Shown: positions 7,619 to 15,723 of the stretch, in pieces
Layout of the letters: each line of letters begins with the position of its first letter
Position numbering within the stretch: position 1 is the first letter of the stretch
Source: an uncultured bacterium
GTDB taxonomy: Bacteria; Bacillota; Clostridia; Oscillospirales; Ruminococcaceae
Direction: 5' to 3'
Length of the DNA: 29,731 nucleotides
Assembly (NCBI GenBank): GCA_905214345.1
Contig: CAJMLV010000033.1
Coordinates: forward strand, 1 to 29,731
Program-made: the position numbers and the translations under genes
The notes under the pieces: generated by a model
What the model saw: the letters and a program-made list of their open reading frames with translations, nothing else
What the model was told of the DNA's origin: nothing
The model's database searches: none

Positions 7619-7664
7619 TCCCGGCCTGCCGGATACTCCAGAAAAGGAGCCCGGTGGGCCGGGA
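7619..7664 (+). terminator. Long hairpin after metK, probable transcript end
   Basis: TCCCGGCC at 7619-7626 pairs with GGCCGGGA at 7657-7664. After a 2x2 internal loop, CCGG pairs with CCGG (7629-7632 with 7651-7654), and CTCC at 7636-7639 pairs with GGAG at 7646-7649 around an AGAAAA loop. The following bases (TCTTAGTGTTC) are only weakly T-rich, so it may be a transcript-end stabiliser rather than a strong intrinsic terminator. Confidence 0.5.
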
Positions 7665-7690
7665 TCTTAGTGTTCACCGGAATACCTTCC

Positions 7691-7719
7691 TTGCAAAATT
7701 TATGACTGTTGCGTATAAT
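7691..7719 (+). promoter_or_regulatory. Promoter of the GNAT gene
   Basis: TTGCAA at 7691-7696 and a perfect TATAAT at 7714-7719 are spaced by 17 bases, about 50 bases before the start codon at 7769. Confidence 0.7.
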
Positions 7720-7768
7720 TATACATGTATGAATCATGATTCCATTCAAGAAGGGAAGGGCATAAACT

Positions 7769-8239
7769 ATGAAAATCCGTCGGGCCGAAACCCGTGACAT
7801 GCCGCGCATCAATGAACTGCTGATGCAGGTGGAGCTGGTCCACCATAACATCCGCCCGGACCTGTTCCGCAATGGCGGGCGCAAGTATACCAATGAACAG
7901 CTGGCCGCCATCATCGCGGACGATGCACGCCCCATTCTGGTGGCCGTGGACGAGAACGACTATCTGTTGGGGTATGCGTTCTGCATTTTCCAGCAGCATC
8001 TGGATGACACCATCCTGACCGCCATCAAGACGCTGTACATTGATGATCTGTGTGTGGATGAAACCTGCCGCGGGCAGCACATTGGCCGTGCCTTGTATGA
8101 GGCGGTGCTGGCTTATGCCAGGGAACACGGCTGCTATAATGTGACGCTGAACGTCTGGTACGGCAATGAAAGCGCCCAGCGGTTTTATGAGTCCTGTGGG
8201 TTCCGGACCCAAAAGACCGGCATGGAAATCATCCTGTAA
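7769..8239 (+). CDS. GNAT-family N-acetyltransferase
   Basis: A 156-residue single-domain GNAT enzyme that would transfer acetyl from acetyl-CoA to an amine. The acetyl-CoA-binding motif A is clear as LCVDETCRGQHIGRALYEAV (V/I...RGxxIGxxL) around residues 92-111, followed by the NVTLNVWYGNESAQRFYESC strand and helix that end the fold. The N-terminal IRRAETRDMPRINELL is the usual first strand and helix. The substrate cannot be told from sequence; relatives include protein and small-molecule acetylases. AAGGGAAGGG lies before ATG 7769. It is a one-gene unit between its own promoter and the terminator at 8250. Confidence 0.85.
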   Translation: MKIRRAETRDMPRINELLMQVELVHHNIRPDLFRNGGRKYTNEQLAAIIADDARPILVAVDENDYLLGYAFCIFQQHLDDTILTAIKTLYIDDLCVDETCRGQHIGRALYEAVLAYAREHGCYNVTLNVWYGNESAQRFYESCGFRTQKTGMEIIL

Positions 8240-8249
8240 CCAACAAAAC

Positions 8250-8295
8250 AACCGGCCTCTGCCGTCCCGAAGCGGGAAGCAGAGGCCGGTTTTTA
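8250..8295. terminator. Bidirectional terminator between convergent genes
   Basis: AACCGGCCTCTGC at 8250-8262 pairs perfectly with GCAGAGGCCGGTT at 8279-8291, with an inner CCCG/CGGG stem. T follows on the + strand and A-rich DNA precedes it, giving T on the - strand. It overlaps the end of the - strand kinase-like gene. Confidence 0.88.
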
Positions 8296-8814
8296 TGTGC
8301 GGGGAAGCCCTTGTTCACGGTAAAAGGCATCCAGCTGCCGTTGGTTGCGGATGCGGATTACTTTGCCGGACCGTTCCCGGCACAAGGTTTCATATTCGCT
8401 GACCTTTTCCGCCGTGCGCCCGCCAAACAGAACCCAGCGCAGAAATTCGGCGTCGATTTTTTCCGGGCAGCCTTCTCCCATGGAGTCCCGGGTCTGGCCG
8501 TGATACCGCGCGAAGCGGAGAACCACCCGATAAAGACAGGTCCACCGCCCGAAATCCATAAAGATGATCTTGTCCGATTCCTCCAGGCGGCGGGCGTACC
8601 ACAGATTGGTGTAGTTTCCATCTATGACCCAGCTGTCATGGGTATCCAGAAACGCCTGCACCTCCGCCAGTTTATCCTCCCGGGGACGTTCCACCCAGCC
8701 GGGGGCAAACTGGACCCGGTCCAGGTGCAATACCGGCACACTGTATGCCCTCCCCAGCGCTGCCGCCAATGTGGATTTGCCGCTGCCGCTGTAACCGATA
8801 ATGCTGATCTTCAT
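8293..8814 (-). CDS. P-loop kinase-like protein (FlaR/adenylate kinase-related)
   Basis: A 173-residue P-loop NTPase of the adenylate-kinase-like group often annotated as DNA topology modulation protein FlaR. The Walker A loop GYSGSGKST spans residues 7-15. The following segment LHLDRVQFAPGW and then WVIDGNYTNLW fit the nucleoside/nucleotide-kinase fold, and DKIIFMDFGRW is the Walker B-like strand. The true substrate in this group is unsettled. I place the start at 8814 (MKISIIGYSG), since a further upstream ATG at 8916 would lie before the -10 element and add 34 residues of non-family sequence. It is a single-gene - strand unit with a strong promoter at 8876-8904. Confidence 0.75.
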   Translation of the reverse strand: MKISIIGYSGSGKSTLAAALGRAYSVPVLHLDRVQFAPGWVERPREDKLAEVQAFLDTHDSWVIDGNYTNLWYARRLEESDKIIFMDFGRWTCLYRVVLRFARYHGQTRDSMGEGCPEKIDAEFLRWVLFGGRTAEKVSEYETLCRERSGKVIRIRNQRQLDAFYREQGLPRT

Positions 8815-8875
8815 GATGGGCCTGCCTTTCCGCTGCCGAAAAACGATACAGCGCCAAACTGTGGCGCAGACTAAT

Positions 8876-8904
8876 ACTATATCCAAAAGCGGGGGAGCTG
8901 TCAA
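8876..8904 (-). promoter_or_regulatory. Promoter of the P-loop kinase-like gene
   Basis: On the - strand, a perfect TTGACA (8899-8904) and TATAGT (8876-8881) are separated by 17 bases. The leader contains a GCGCCA/TGGCGC hairpin at 8851-8867. Its -35 is only five bases from the -35 of the divergent recD2 promoter. Confidence 0.75.
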
Positions 8905-8909
8905 CGGCA

Positions 8910-8938
8910 TTGCCAAATAAGGGCGGATTGGCTATAAT
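8910..8938 (+). promoter_or_regulatory. Promoter of the recD2-comF-mreB unit
   Basis: TTGCCA at 8910-8915 and a perfect TATAAT at 8933-8938 are spaced by 17 bases. The first start codon used is 8996. Confidence 0.72.
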
Positions 8939-8995
8939 ATAGAAGTATATTGGGTGATTCTGCCCAAAAACCGAGGCGGAAAGGAGGAAGCGACC

Positions 8996-11209
8996 ATGCA
9001 GGGAGAACTGCTCAAGCTGGAAGGCGTTGTGGAACATGTGATCTTTGAAAATCAGGAGACCGGCTATGCGGTGTTTGAAGTGAACGCCGGCGGTACCGAC
9101 GTGGTCGTTTCCGGCAATGTGGGCAGCATCGACAACGGCATGTCGGTGGTGGTATACGGCCAGATGACCAACCACCCCAGCTACGGCGAACAGTTCCGTG
9201 CCGAGACCTGTGAGGCAGCTCTGCCCCAGGATACCGCTGCCATCCAGAGCTACCTGGCCAGCGGCGTGCTGCCTTATATCGGCTCTTCCACTGCCAAAAA
9301 GATCGTGGCAAAATTCGGGGCCGATACCCTGACGGTTATCGCGGAGGAACCCGACCGCCTTTGCGAGCTTAAGGGAATCACCCCCCAGAAAGCCGCTGCC
9401 ATTTCCAATGAATTCCGCCGCCTGTACGGGGTGCGGGAGGTCATAGCCTGGATGGCCCGGTTCGGCCTTTCGGCCCAGAGCGCCGTCACCGCCTACCGCG
9501 CATTCGGTCCCCATACGGTGGAGGCGCTGAACAACAATCCCTATATGCTCTGCGGGGAACCGCTGAACCTGAAATTCAGTCAGGTGGATGTGATTGCCAA
9601 CACGCTGCAGGTGGGCGCGGACAGCAGTTTGCGGGTGGCGGCAGGACTTCTGTATACCCTGCGCCACAATGCAGGCAACGGCCACACCTGCCTGCCCCGG
9701 GCCAAGCTGACCGACGCTACGGCCCGTTTCCTCCGCCAGGAACCCGAACGTGTGGAACAGACCCTGGAGGAACTGCTCCGGACCGAGGAGATGCGCGCCC
9801 GCACCTTCGAGGGCATCGAGTACATCTATCTGCCCGATCTGCTCAGTGCCGAGGAGGACATCGCCGCTCGCCTGGGGGAAATCTCCACCTTCCCCACCGA
9901 AGTGCCGCCCACCCTGGAAAACGACATCCGGGTGCTGGAACTGGCCCAGGGGTTTTCCTATGCACCATTGCAGAAAGAAGCCATCCGCATGGCGTTGTCC
10001 AGCCGGGTCATGGTGCTGACAGGCGGTCCCGGTACCGGCAAAACAACCACCGTCAACGCCATTCTGACCCTGTATGAGGGCCTGTATGACCGGGTGGCAT
10101 TGTGTGCCCCCACCGGCCGTGCAGCCAAGCGATTGAGCGAACTCACCGGGCACAGTGCTTCCACCATCCACCGGCTGCTGGAAGTGGATTATTCCACCGG
10201 CACGGTGCGGTTCATCCACAATGAAAAGAATCTTCTTCCCTTTGACGTCATCATTCTGGACGAGATGAGTATGGTGGACGTCAAGCTGTTCCAGGCGTTG
10301 CTGGCGGCGGCAAGACCCCATTGCCGCATCATTATGGTGGGCGACGCCGACCAGCTGCCCAGCGTGGGGCCGGGCAATATTTTAAGCGAGATTCTGCGGG
10401 CAGGCATTCTGCCCACCGTTCGCCTGACCGAGATCTTCCGCCAGGCGCAGAAAAGTCTGATCGTGCAGAACGCCCACCGTATCGTCAAAGGGGAGGCACC
10501 CCGGTCTGGCGGGCGGAATGACGACTTTTTCATGATCGAATCCTTCGGTCCGGCCTGCCAGCGGCTGGTGTGCGACCTGGTATCCACCCGGCTGCCCCGG
10601 ACCTATGGATTTGACCCCATACGGGATATTCAGGTGTTGTGTCCCACCAAAGTGGGCCCCACCGGCAGCATCGAGCTGAACCGGCGACTGCAGGCGGTGC
10701 TCAATCCGCCCGCGCCGGACAAGCCCCAGATCGCCTGGGAACAGAGCGGCCGGGTACTGCGAAAAGGGGACAAGGTCATGCAGATCAAAAACGACTACGA
10801 CATTCCCTTTGAGCGGTCCGGCGCCGAAGCCGGTGTGGGGGCTTATAACGGAGACCTGGGCATCATCACCGAGGTGGACCCGTCCGCCCGCAGCGTTACC
10901 GTGATGATGGACGACCGCAAGTATATCTATGGCGCCGACCAGCTGGCCGAACTGGAACCCGCCTATGCGGTGACCATCCATAAAAGCCAGGGCTCGGAAT
11001 TTCCCGCGGTGATCATCCCGGCGGCGGATGTGCCTGCCAGGCTGTGTTACCGCAACCTTTTATATACCGGCGTTACCCGTGCCCGCAAGCTGTGTATCAT
11101 CACCGGTATGGGGCGCACGGTCCAGGCTATGACTGAAAATGTGCGACAGAACCTGCGGTACAGCGGTCTGCGCTATCTGCTGGCAGATACCGTCAGCCAC
11201 AAACCGTGA
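8996..11209 (+). CDS. recD2: RecD2-type DNA helicase (SF1B)
   Basis: A 737-residue ATP-dependent 5'-to-3' DNA helicase of the RecD2 class found in bacteria with or without RecBC; B. subtilis YrrC is the model, with roles in repair and fork restart. The N-terminal OB-like part is followed by helix-hairpin-helix repeats (about residues 85-140). Walker A GGPGTGKTTT is at about 343, motif II LDEMSMVD at about 420, GDADQLPSVGPG at motif III, and the C-terminal AYAVTIHKSQGSEF and YTGVTRAR motifs. I chose ATG 8996, which has AAAGGAGG upstream; the ATG at 8954 would add 14 residues. Its stop overlaps the comF GTG start by 4 bases, so translation is coupled. Confidence 0.92.
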   Translation: MQGELLKLEGVVEHVIFENQETGYAVFEVNAGGTDVVVSGNVGSIDNGMSVVVYGQMTNHPSYGEQFRAETCEAALPQDTAAIQSYLASGVLPYIGSSTAKKIVAKFGADTLTVIAEEPDRLCELKGITPQKAAAISNEFRRLYGVREVIAWMARFGLSAQSAVTAYRAFGPHTVEALNNNPYMLCGEPLNLKFSQVDVIANTLQVGADSSLRVAAGLLYTLRHNAGNGHTCLPRAKLTDATARFLRQEPERVEQTLEELLRTEEMRARTFEGIEYIYLPDLLSAEEDIAARLGEISTFPTEVPPTLENDIRVLELAQGFSYAPLQKEAIRMALSSRVMVLTGGPGTGKTTTVNAILTLYEGLYDRVALCAPTGRAAKRLSELTGHSASTIHRLLEVDYSTGTVRFIHNEKNLLPFDVIILDEMSMVDVKLFQALLAAARPHCRIIMVGDADQLPSVGPGNILSEILRAGILPTVRLTEIFRQAQKSLIVQNAHRIVKGEAPRSGGRNDDFFMIESFGPACQRLVCDLVSTRLPRTYGFDPIRDIQVLCPTKVGPTGSIELNRRLQAVLNPPAPDKPQIAWEQSGRVLRKGDKVMQIKNDYDIPFERSGAEAGVGAYNGDLGIITEVDPSARSVTVMMDDRKYIYGADQLAELEPAYAVTIHKSQGSEFPAVIIPAADVPARLCYRNLLYTGVTRARKLCIITGMGRTVQAMTENVRQNLRYSGLRYLLADTVSHKP

Positions 11210-11976
11210 ACGCCCTGCCGGAGCGCCTGGCCGCGCTGATCTGGCCGCGGCGATGCCCTTTTTGCGGCAAGCTGCTGCCGCCGGATGCCGCAGACGGTTG
11301 TCTGTGCCCGGCCTGTCTGCCGGAAGCCGATCGTCTTGCCCATGAACCGCCCCGCTTGCCGGAAACCGAACATGATTTTTACGCCCTGAGCGGTGCAGCC
11401 AGCGCCTTTTATTATGCCGACACGGTGCGCCACTCCATCTTGCTCTGCAAAAGCCATGGCAATCCCTGGTATGCCCGGGAACTGGCCGACTTGGTGGCGG
11501 TGCGGGTATTTGGCGCCGAAGCCGCTGCGCACCCGGCGGGACGTCCGGCCTATACGGCGCCCGGCGGTTTGACGCCGTACACATTGATCGTGCCGGTGCC
11601 GCCCCGCCGCCGGGGCACGGGACTGCTGCCGGGCTTGCTGGCCAAGCGCCTGTCCCGTGTGCTGGGCATCCCCGCGGCTGACCCGCTGCGCACAACGCGG
11701 CAGATGCAGCCCCAGAAAGACCTGGACCTGGCTGAACGTCTGCGCAACACAAAGGATGCCTATGCCTGCCGCCCCGGCACCGACCTTTCGGGGCAGCGGA
11801 TACTGTTGGTGGACGACATCATCACCACCGGGGCAACGGTCTCGGCCTGTGCGCTGGCCCTTTTACAGGGCGGTGCGGTCTCGGTGTTTGCGGTCAGCGT
11901 GGCCGCCAATGAAGAATTACCCCCGGAAAAACGCCTGCCGAAAGAGAAGCGGGCGCAGGAGAAACAAAGCAAATGA
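11206..11976 (+). CDS. comF: ComF-family amidophosphoribosyltransferase-like protein
   Basis: A 256-residue ComF-type protein, related to phosphoribosyltransferases and required in transformable bacteria for DNA uptake, probably in DNA passage or single-strand handling. Two N-terminal zinc CxxC pairs are seen (C17/C20 and C34/C37). The PRPP-binding signature VDDIITTGAT lies at about residues 202-211, after a VPVPPRRRGTGL loop. The start is GTG 11206, which shares GTGA with the recD2 stop; the stop shares ATGA with the next gene. The C-terminal tail is highly charged (many K and E). Position between recD2 and an mreB-like gene suggests a shared transcript, not a shared pathway. Confidence 0.88.
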   Translation: MNALPERLAALIWPRRCPFCGKLLPPDAADGCLCPACLPEADRLAHEPPRLPETEHDFYALSGAASAFYYADTVRHSILLCKSHGNPWYARELADLVAVRVFGAEAAAHPAGRPAYTAPGGLTPYTLIVPVPPRRRGTGLLPGLLAKRLSRVLGIPAADPLRTTRQMQPQKDLDLAERLRNTKDAYACRPGTDLSGQRILLVDDIITTGATVSACALALLQGGAVSVFAVSVAANEELPPEKRLPKEKRAQEKQSK

Positions 11977-13028
11977 AGCAATACGATATTGGTATCGATC
12001 TTGGCACCAGTTCCATCATCATAGCCACCGAACGGCAGGGGGTGATCTTCCGCCAGCCTAGCATCGGCGCAGTGGACACCCGTTCCAACACGGTGATCGC
12101 GGTGGGGGAGGACGCCCTGCGCATGGTGGGGCGCGCCCCCCGGTATATCGACATTGTGCGCCCGCTGCGGGACGGTGTCATCCAGGACCATCGCATGACC
12201 AATGAACTGATCGTGCGGTTTATCAACCAGGTCTGTCCCTCGCGAATCATCCGTCCCCGTGTGGCGGTGTGCGTGCCGGCGGCCATCACCGGCATCGAAG
12301 CCGACGCTGTGGTGGAATCGGTCATGGCGGCGGGGGCCAAGCAGGTCTATCTGGTGGATGAACCGGTGGCGGCCGCCCTGGGGGCAGGACTGGACATCCG
12401 TACCCCCCGTGGATGCATGGTCATTGACATCGGCGGCGGCTCCACCGATATTGCGGTCATCAGCATGGGCGGCCGGGTGCGTGCCGCCAGCCTTCCAGTG
12501 GCGGGCAACGCTTTCGATAACTGCATCGCCCAGTATATTCAGGAAAAATACAGCATTGCCATCGGTCCGCTCACTGCCGAAGCGCTGAAAAAGCAGGTGG
12601 CCTGCTGCTCTCAGAGTGAGTTTGAGGGCTTGATGGAAGTGCGCGGCCATTCCTGGGAGACCAATCTTCCCGCCCGCCGCCTGATCTACACCCGCGATCT
12701 GTACGCACCGGTGCGGGAACTGGCCGGGCGCATCGCCGCAGCAGCCCACAATGTGCTGCAAAGCACCCCGCCGGAACTGGCGGGCGATGTGGGCAAAACC
12801 GGCATTCTGCTCACCGGCGGCGGGTCCATGCTGCGGGGACTGGCCGGGTATCTGGCCGGGGAACTGCATGTGGATGTGGCCATTGCGCCCGACCCGCTGA
12901 ACTGCGTGGCCCGCGGCACTGCGGCCAGCCTGTCCATGGGCAAATACCTGACCGCCGGTTTCCGGGATGCAACCCCCAAGGTATGGAAAAGCCGCCTGGT
13001 GGGACCCCGTGACCCTTTCCATGGGTGA
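11973..13028 (+). CDS. MreB/Mbl-family bacterial actin
   Basis: A 351-residue actin-like ATPase that forms membrane-bound filaments guiding peptidoglycan synthesis. The three nucleotide-binding motifs are present: phosphate 1 DLGTSSIII near residue 9, phosphate 2 VIDIGGGSTDIAV at about 150-162, and the adenosine motif LTGGGSMLRGL near 281-291. The family segment VPAAITGIEADAV is also seen. It begins at ATG 11973, overlapping the comF stop by 4 bases. No mreC or mreD follows, unlike the classic cluster, so I cannot choose between MreB, Mbl and MreBH. It is the last gene of the recD2 unit; a new promoter-like site lies just after it. Confidence 0.88.
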   Translation: MKQYDIGIDLGTSSIIIATERQGVIFRQPSIGAVDTRSNTVIAVGEDALRMVGRAPRYIDIVRPLRDGVIQDHRMTNELIVRFINQVCPSRIIRPRVAVCVPAAITGIEADAVVESVMAAGAKQVYLVDEPVAAALGAGLDIRTPRGCMVIDIGGGSTDIAVISMGGRVRAASLPVAGNAFDNCIAQYIQEKYSIAIGPLTAEALKKQVACCSQSEFEGLMEVRGHSWETNLPARRLIYTRDLYAPVRELAGRIAAAAHNVLQSTPPELAGDVGKTGILLTGGGSMLRGLAGYLAGELHVDVAIAPDPLNCVARGTAASLSMGKYLTAGFRDATPKVWKSRLVGPRDPFHG

Positions 13029-13044
13029 GGATTTGTGTTATACT
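13016..13044 (+). promoter_or_regulatory. Possible promoter before pcrA
   Basis: TTTCCA at 13016-13021 and TATACT at 13039-13044 are 17 bases apart. The -10 is good and the -35 is moderate. It overlaps the end of the mreB-like gene and would start transcription about 50 bases before pcrA. No terminator is seen between the two genes. Confidence 0.4.
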
Positions 13045-13104
13045 AAACAATCAGATATTTTGCCGTTTTACAGAGAATGCAGGAGCTAAAGGAAGAAACA
13101 GTTT

Positions 13105-15708
13105 ATGCCTGACGCTATTTTGAATGAATATCTTCAATTGCGGGACCGGTATATCGAGTCCTGCTTTACCCGCCTGAACCCGGTGCAGCGCCAGGCGGTG
13201 TTTACCACCGAAGGCCCGCTGCTGATCCTGGCGGGCGCCGGTTCCGGCAAGACCACCGTACTGGTCAACCGTATTGCCAACATCATTCGGTTCGGCCGGG
13301 CCCACGGCAGCAAACATGTCTGCCGTCCCGTCACCCAGCAGGACATTGATTACCTGAAAGCCACCATGGAAAGCGGACGCAATCCTTCTGCCGAGCAGGC
13401 CAAGCTGCTGGCGGTGGAACCGGCCCGCCCCTGGAACGTGCTGGCCATCACCTTCACCAACAAGGCGGCCGGGGAACTGAAAGACCGTCTGAAAGCCATG
13501 CTGGGAGAGACGGTGGGCAGCGATGTGTTTGCCTCCACCTTCCACTCGGCCTGTGTGCGTATTTTGCGCCGTGACGCCGAGCGCATCGGGTTTCCCACCA
13601 GCTTTACCATCTATGATTCCGACGACCAGCAGCGGGTCATCAAACAGATTTATAAGGAACTGATGATCGACGACAAGTTCCTGCCCCCCAAACAGGCGAT
13701 CTCCCGTATCAGCTCTTTCAAAGACAAGCTGCTTTCGGCCAAGGACGTGGCTTCCGAGCCGCCCAAGGATACCAAGGCCATGCTGGTCAGCAAAATCTAC
13801 ACCGCCTATGCCGAACGGCTCAAGACCGCCGGTGCCATGGACTTTGACGACCTGATCTTCCACACCGTTCAGATGCTGAAGAAGGATGCCGAAGCCCGGG
13901 AATACTACCAGAACAAGTTCCGCTACATCGTGGTGGACGAATACCAGGATACCAGCGTGGCCCAGTTCCACCTGGTTCGTCTGCTGGCGGGCGGCACCAA
14001 CAACGTCTGCGTGGTGGGCGATGACGACCAGTCCATCTACAAGTTCCGCGGCGCCACCATTGAGAACATCCTCAACTTTGAGCAGGTCTTCACCGGCGCC
14101 AAAACCATCCGCCTGGAACAGAACTACCGTTCTACCTCTAATATCCTGAACGCCGCCAACAGCGTCATCAAGAACAACAACGGCCGCAAAGGCAAGACCC
14201 TGTGGACGGAAAACGGTACCGGCGCCAAGGTGCAGCATTACACTGCCGCCAGCGAACAGGACGAAGCCAGCCATATCGCCGACATCATCGGCCAGAACCT
14301 GCGGGCAGGGGCCAGCCTGCGGGACCATGCGGTCCTCTACCGCATGAACGCCCAGTCCAGCCCCGTGGAAGCATATTTCGCCCGTGCAGGTATTCCGTAC
14401 CGCATCGTGGGCGGTCAGCGCTTCTTTGACCGCAAGGAAGTCAAGGATATCAACTCTTACCTGGCCATTGTTGTCAACCCCCGGGACGATGTGCGCCTGC
14501 GGCGCATCATCAACGAGCCCGCCCGCAAGATCGGCGCCACTACCGTGGACAAGATTGCCGAACTGGCAGCTTCCCGCGGTGTCCCCATGCTGGAGATCAT
14601 CTCCGAAGCCTCCACCTACCCGGCGCTGGCCCGGGCGGCTTCGGCACTGAATGCGTTCTATGATATGTACCGCACTCTGTGCGACCTGGTCGTGACTCTG
14701 CCTCTGGATGAGTTTGTGGGCGAGGTCATCCGCAAGACCGGATACGAGGCCATGCTCAAGGCCCAGAAAGAGGAAGGGGAGACCCGCCTGGAAAACTTGG
14801 GCCAGCTGGTCAACTCGGTCAAGACCTACGCCGACCAGAACGGCGAGGACGCCACCCTCTCCGGCTTTTTGGAGGAAGTGGCCCTGATTGCGGACATTGA
14901 TTCCTACGACGAGGACGCCGATTCCGTTACCTTGATGACTCTGCACAGCGCCAAGGGCCTGGAATTCCCGTATGTATTCATCATCGGCATGGAGGACGGG
15001 GTGTTCCCCGGTGACCTGGCCCGTTACAATGAAGAGGATATGGAAGAGGAACGCCGCTTGTGCTATGTGGGTATCACCCGTGCCAAGAAAGAACTGTATC
15101 TTTCCTCTTCCCGCAGCCGTATGATCTTCGGCCAGACCCGCCGCAATCCGCCGTCCTACTTCCTGGGCGAGATCGATCCCGACCTGCTGGAAGAAACCCA
15201 GAGCCCCGAAATTTCGGCGGGCGGCGGTTTCGGCGCCGGATACGGAACCTATTCCAGCAACGTGCCCGGCGGGCGCAGCGGCTATTCCGGTGCTTCCCGC
15301 GGTTACCTCAACAGCGAGTACAACGGCGGCTTCGGCAGCCGGTACGGTTCCACCGGCGGTTTCCGCAGCGGGTTTGCCGCTTCAGGCGGTCATGAAAGCC
15401 CCAGCGGCATCGGTCACCGCACCCCATCCACCGGTGGGTTCGGTGCGGGGTACGGTTCTTCCCGCAGTGCCGCACCGGCGGGGGCCGGTTCCTCCTCGCT
15501 GCTGGGCGGGCAGGAATCTGCACCGCAGAAAAAGGCTGCCGGATTTGCACCCGGGGACTTTGTGGATCACAAGGTGTTCGGGCGCGGCAAAGTCATTAAA
15601 GTTACGCCGGTGGCGGGAGACTGCATTGTGGAGATCCAGTTCGACCGCGTAGGCGTCAAGAAAACCATGGCCAACTATGCGCCGCTGACCAAACTTACCA
15701 AGGAATAA
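13105..15708 (+). CDS. pcrA: PcrA/UvrD-type 3'-to-5' DNA helicase
   Basis: An 867-residue SF1A helicase for repair and replication-fork clearance. Motifs in order: NPVQRQAV (Q motif) near 25, Walker A GAGSGKT at 44-50, motif Ia AITFTNKAAGELK at about 114, DEYQDT at about 278, GDDDQSIYKFRGA (III), QNYRST (IV), LMTLHSAKGLEF (V) and VGITRAKK (VI). Two oddities. An inserted stretch of about 45 residues (about 62-108) lies between motifs I and Ia, where the B. subtilis protein has a short linker. A Gly/Ser/Tyr/Arg-rich low-complexity linker runs from about 703 to 810. It leads to a conserved C-terminal module, FAPGDFVDHKVFGRGKVIKV, matching the PcrA Tudor-like RNA-polymerase-binding domain. The GGAGC upstream site is modest. 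It heads a close-packed series of genes ending with the U32 gene. Confidence 0.92.
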   Translation: MPDAILNEYLQLRDRYIESCFTRLNPVQRQAVFTTEGPLLILAGAGSGKTTVLVNRIANIIRFGRAHGSKHVCRPVTQQDIDYLKATMESGRNPSAEQAKLLAVEPARPWNVLAITFTNKAAGELKDRLKAMLGETVGSDVFASTFHSACVRILRRDAERIGFPTSFTIYDSDDQQRVIKQIYKELMIDDKFLPPKQAISRISSFKDKLLSAKDVASEPPKDTKAMLVSKIYTAYAERLKTAGAMDFDDLIFHTVQMLKKDAEAREYYQNKFRYIVVDEYQDTSVAQFHLVRLLAGGTNNVCVVGDDDQSIYKFRGATIENILNFEQVFTGAKTIRLEQNYRSTSNILNAANSVIKNNNGRKGKTLWTENGTGAKVQHYTAASEQDEASHIADIIGQNLRAGASLRDHAVLYRMNAQSSPVEAYFARAGIPYRIVGGQRFFDRKEVKDINSYLAIVVNPRDDVRLRRIINEPARKIGATTVDKIAELAASRGVPMLEIISEASTYPALARAASALNAFYDMYRTLCDLVVTLPLDEFVGEVIRKTGYEAMLKAQKEEGETRLENLGQLVNSVKTYADQNGEDATLSGFLEEVALIADIDSYDEDADSVTLMTLHSAKGLEFPYVFIIGMEDGVFPGDLARYNEEDMEEERRLCYVGITRAKKELYLSSSRSRMIFGQTRRNPPSYFLGEIDPDLLEETQSPEISAGGGFGAGYGTYSSNVPGGRSGYSGASRGYLNSEYNGGFGSRYGSTGGFRSGFAASGGHESPSGIGHRTPSTGGFGAGYGSSRSAAPAGAGSSSLLGGQESAPQKKAAGFAPGDFVDHKVFGRGKVIKVTPVAGDCIVEIQFDRVGVKKTMANYAPLTKLTKE

Positions 15709-15723
15709 ACGGGGGGATATACC

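Noticed and set aside
8672..10321. Long open - strand frame antisense to recD2
   Set aside because: GC-rich shadow frame over helicase motifs, with no ribosome site or domain.
13051..14946. Very long - strand frame antisense to pcrA
   Set aside because: The + strand carries all PcrA helicase motifs; this frame is low-information and His/Gly/Val-rich.
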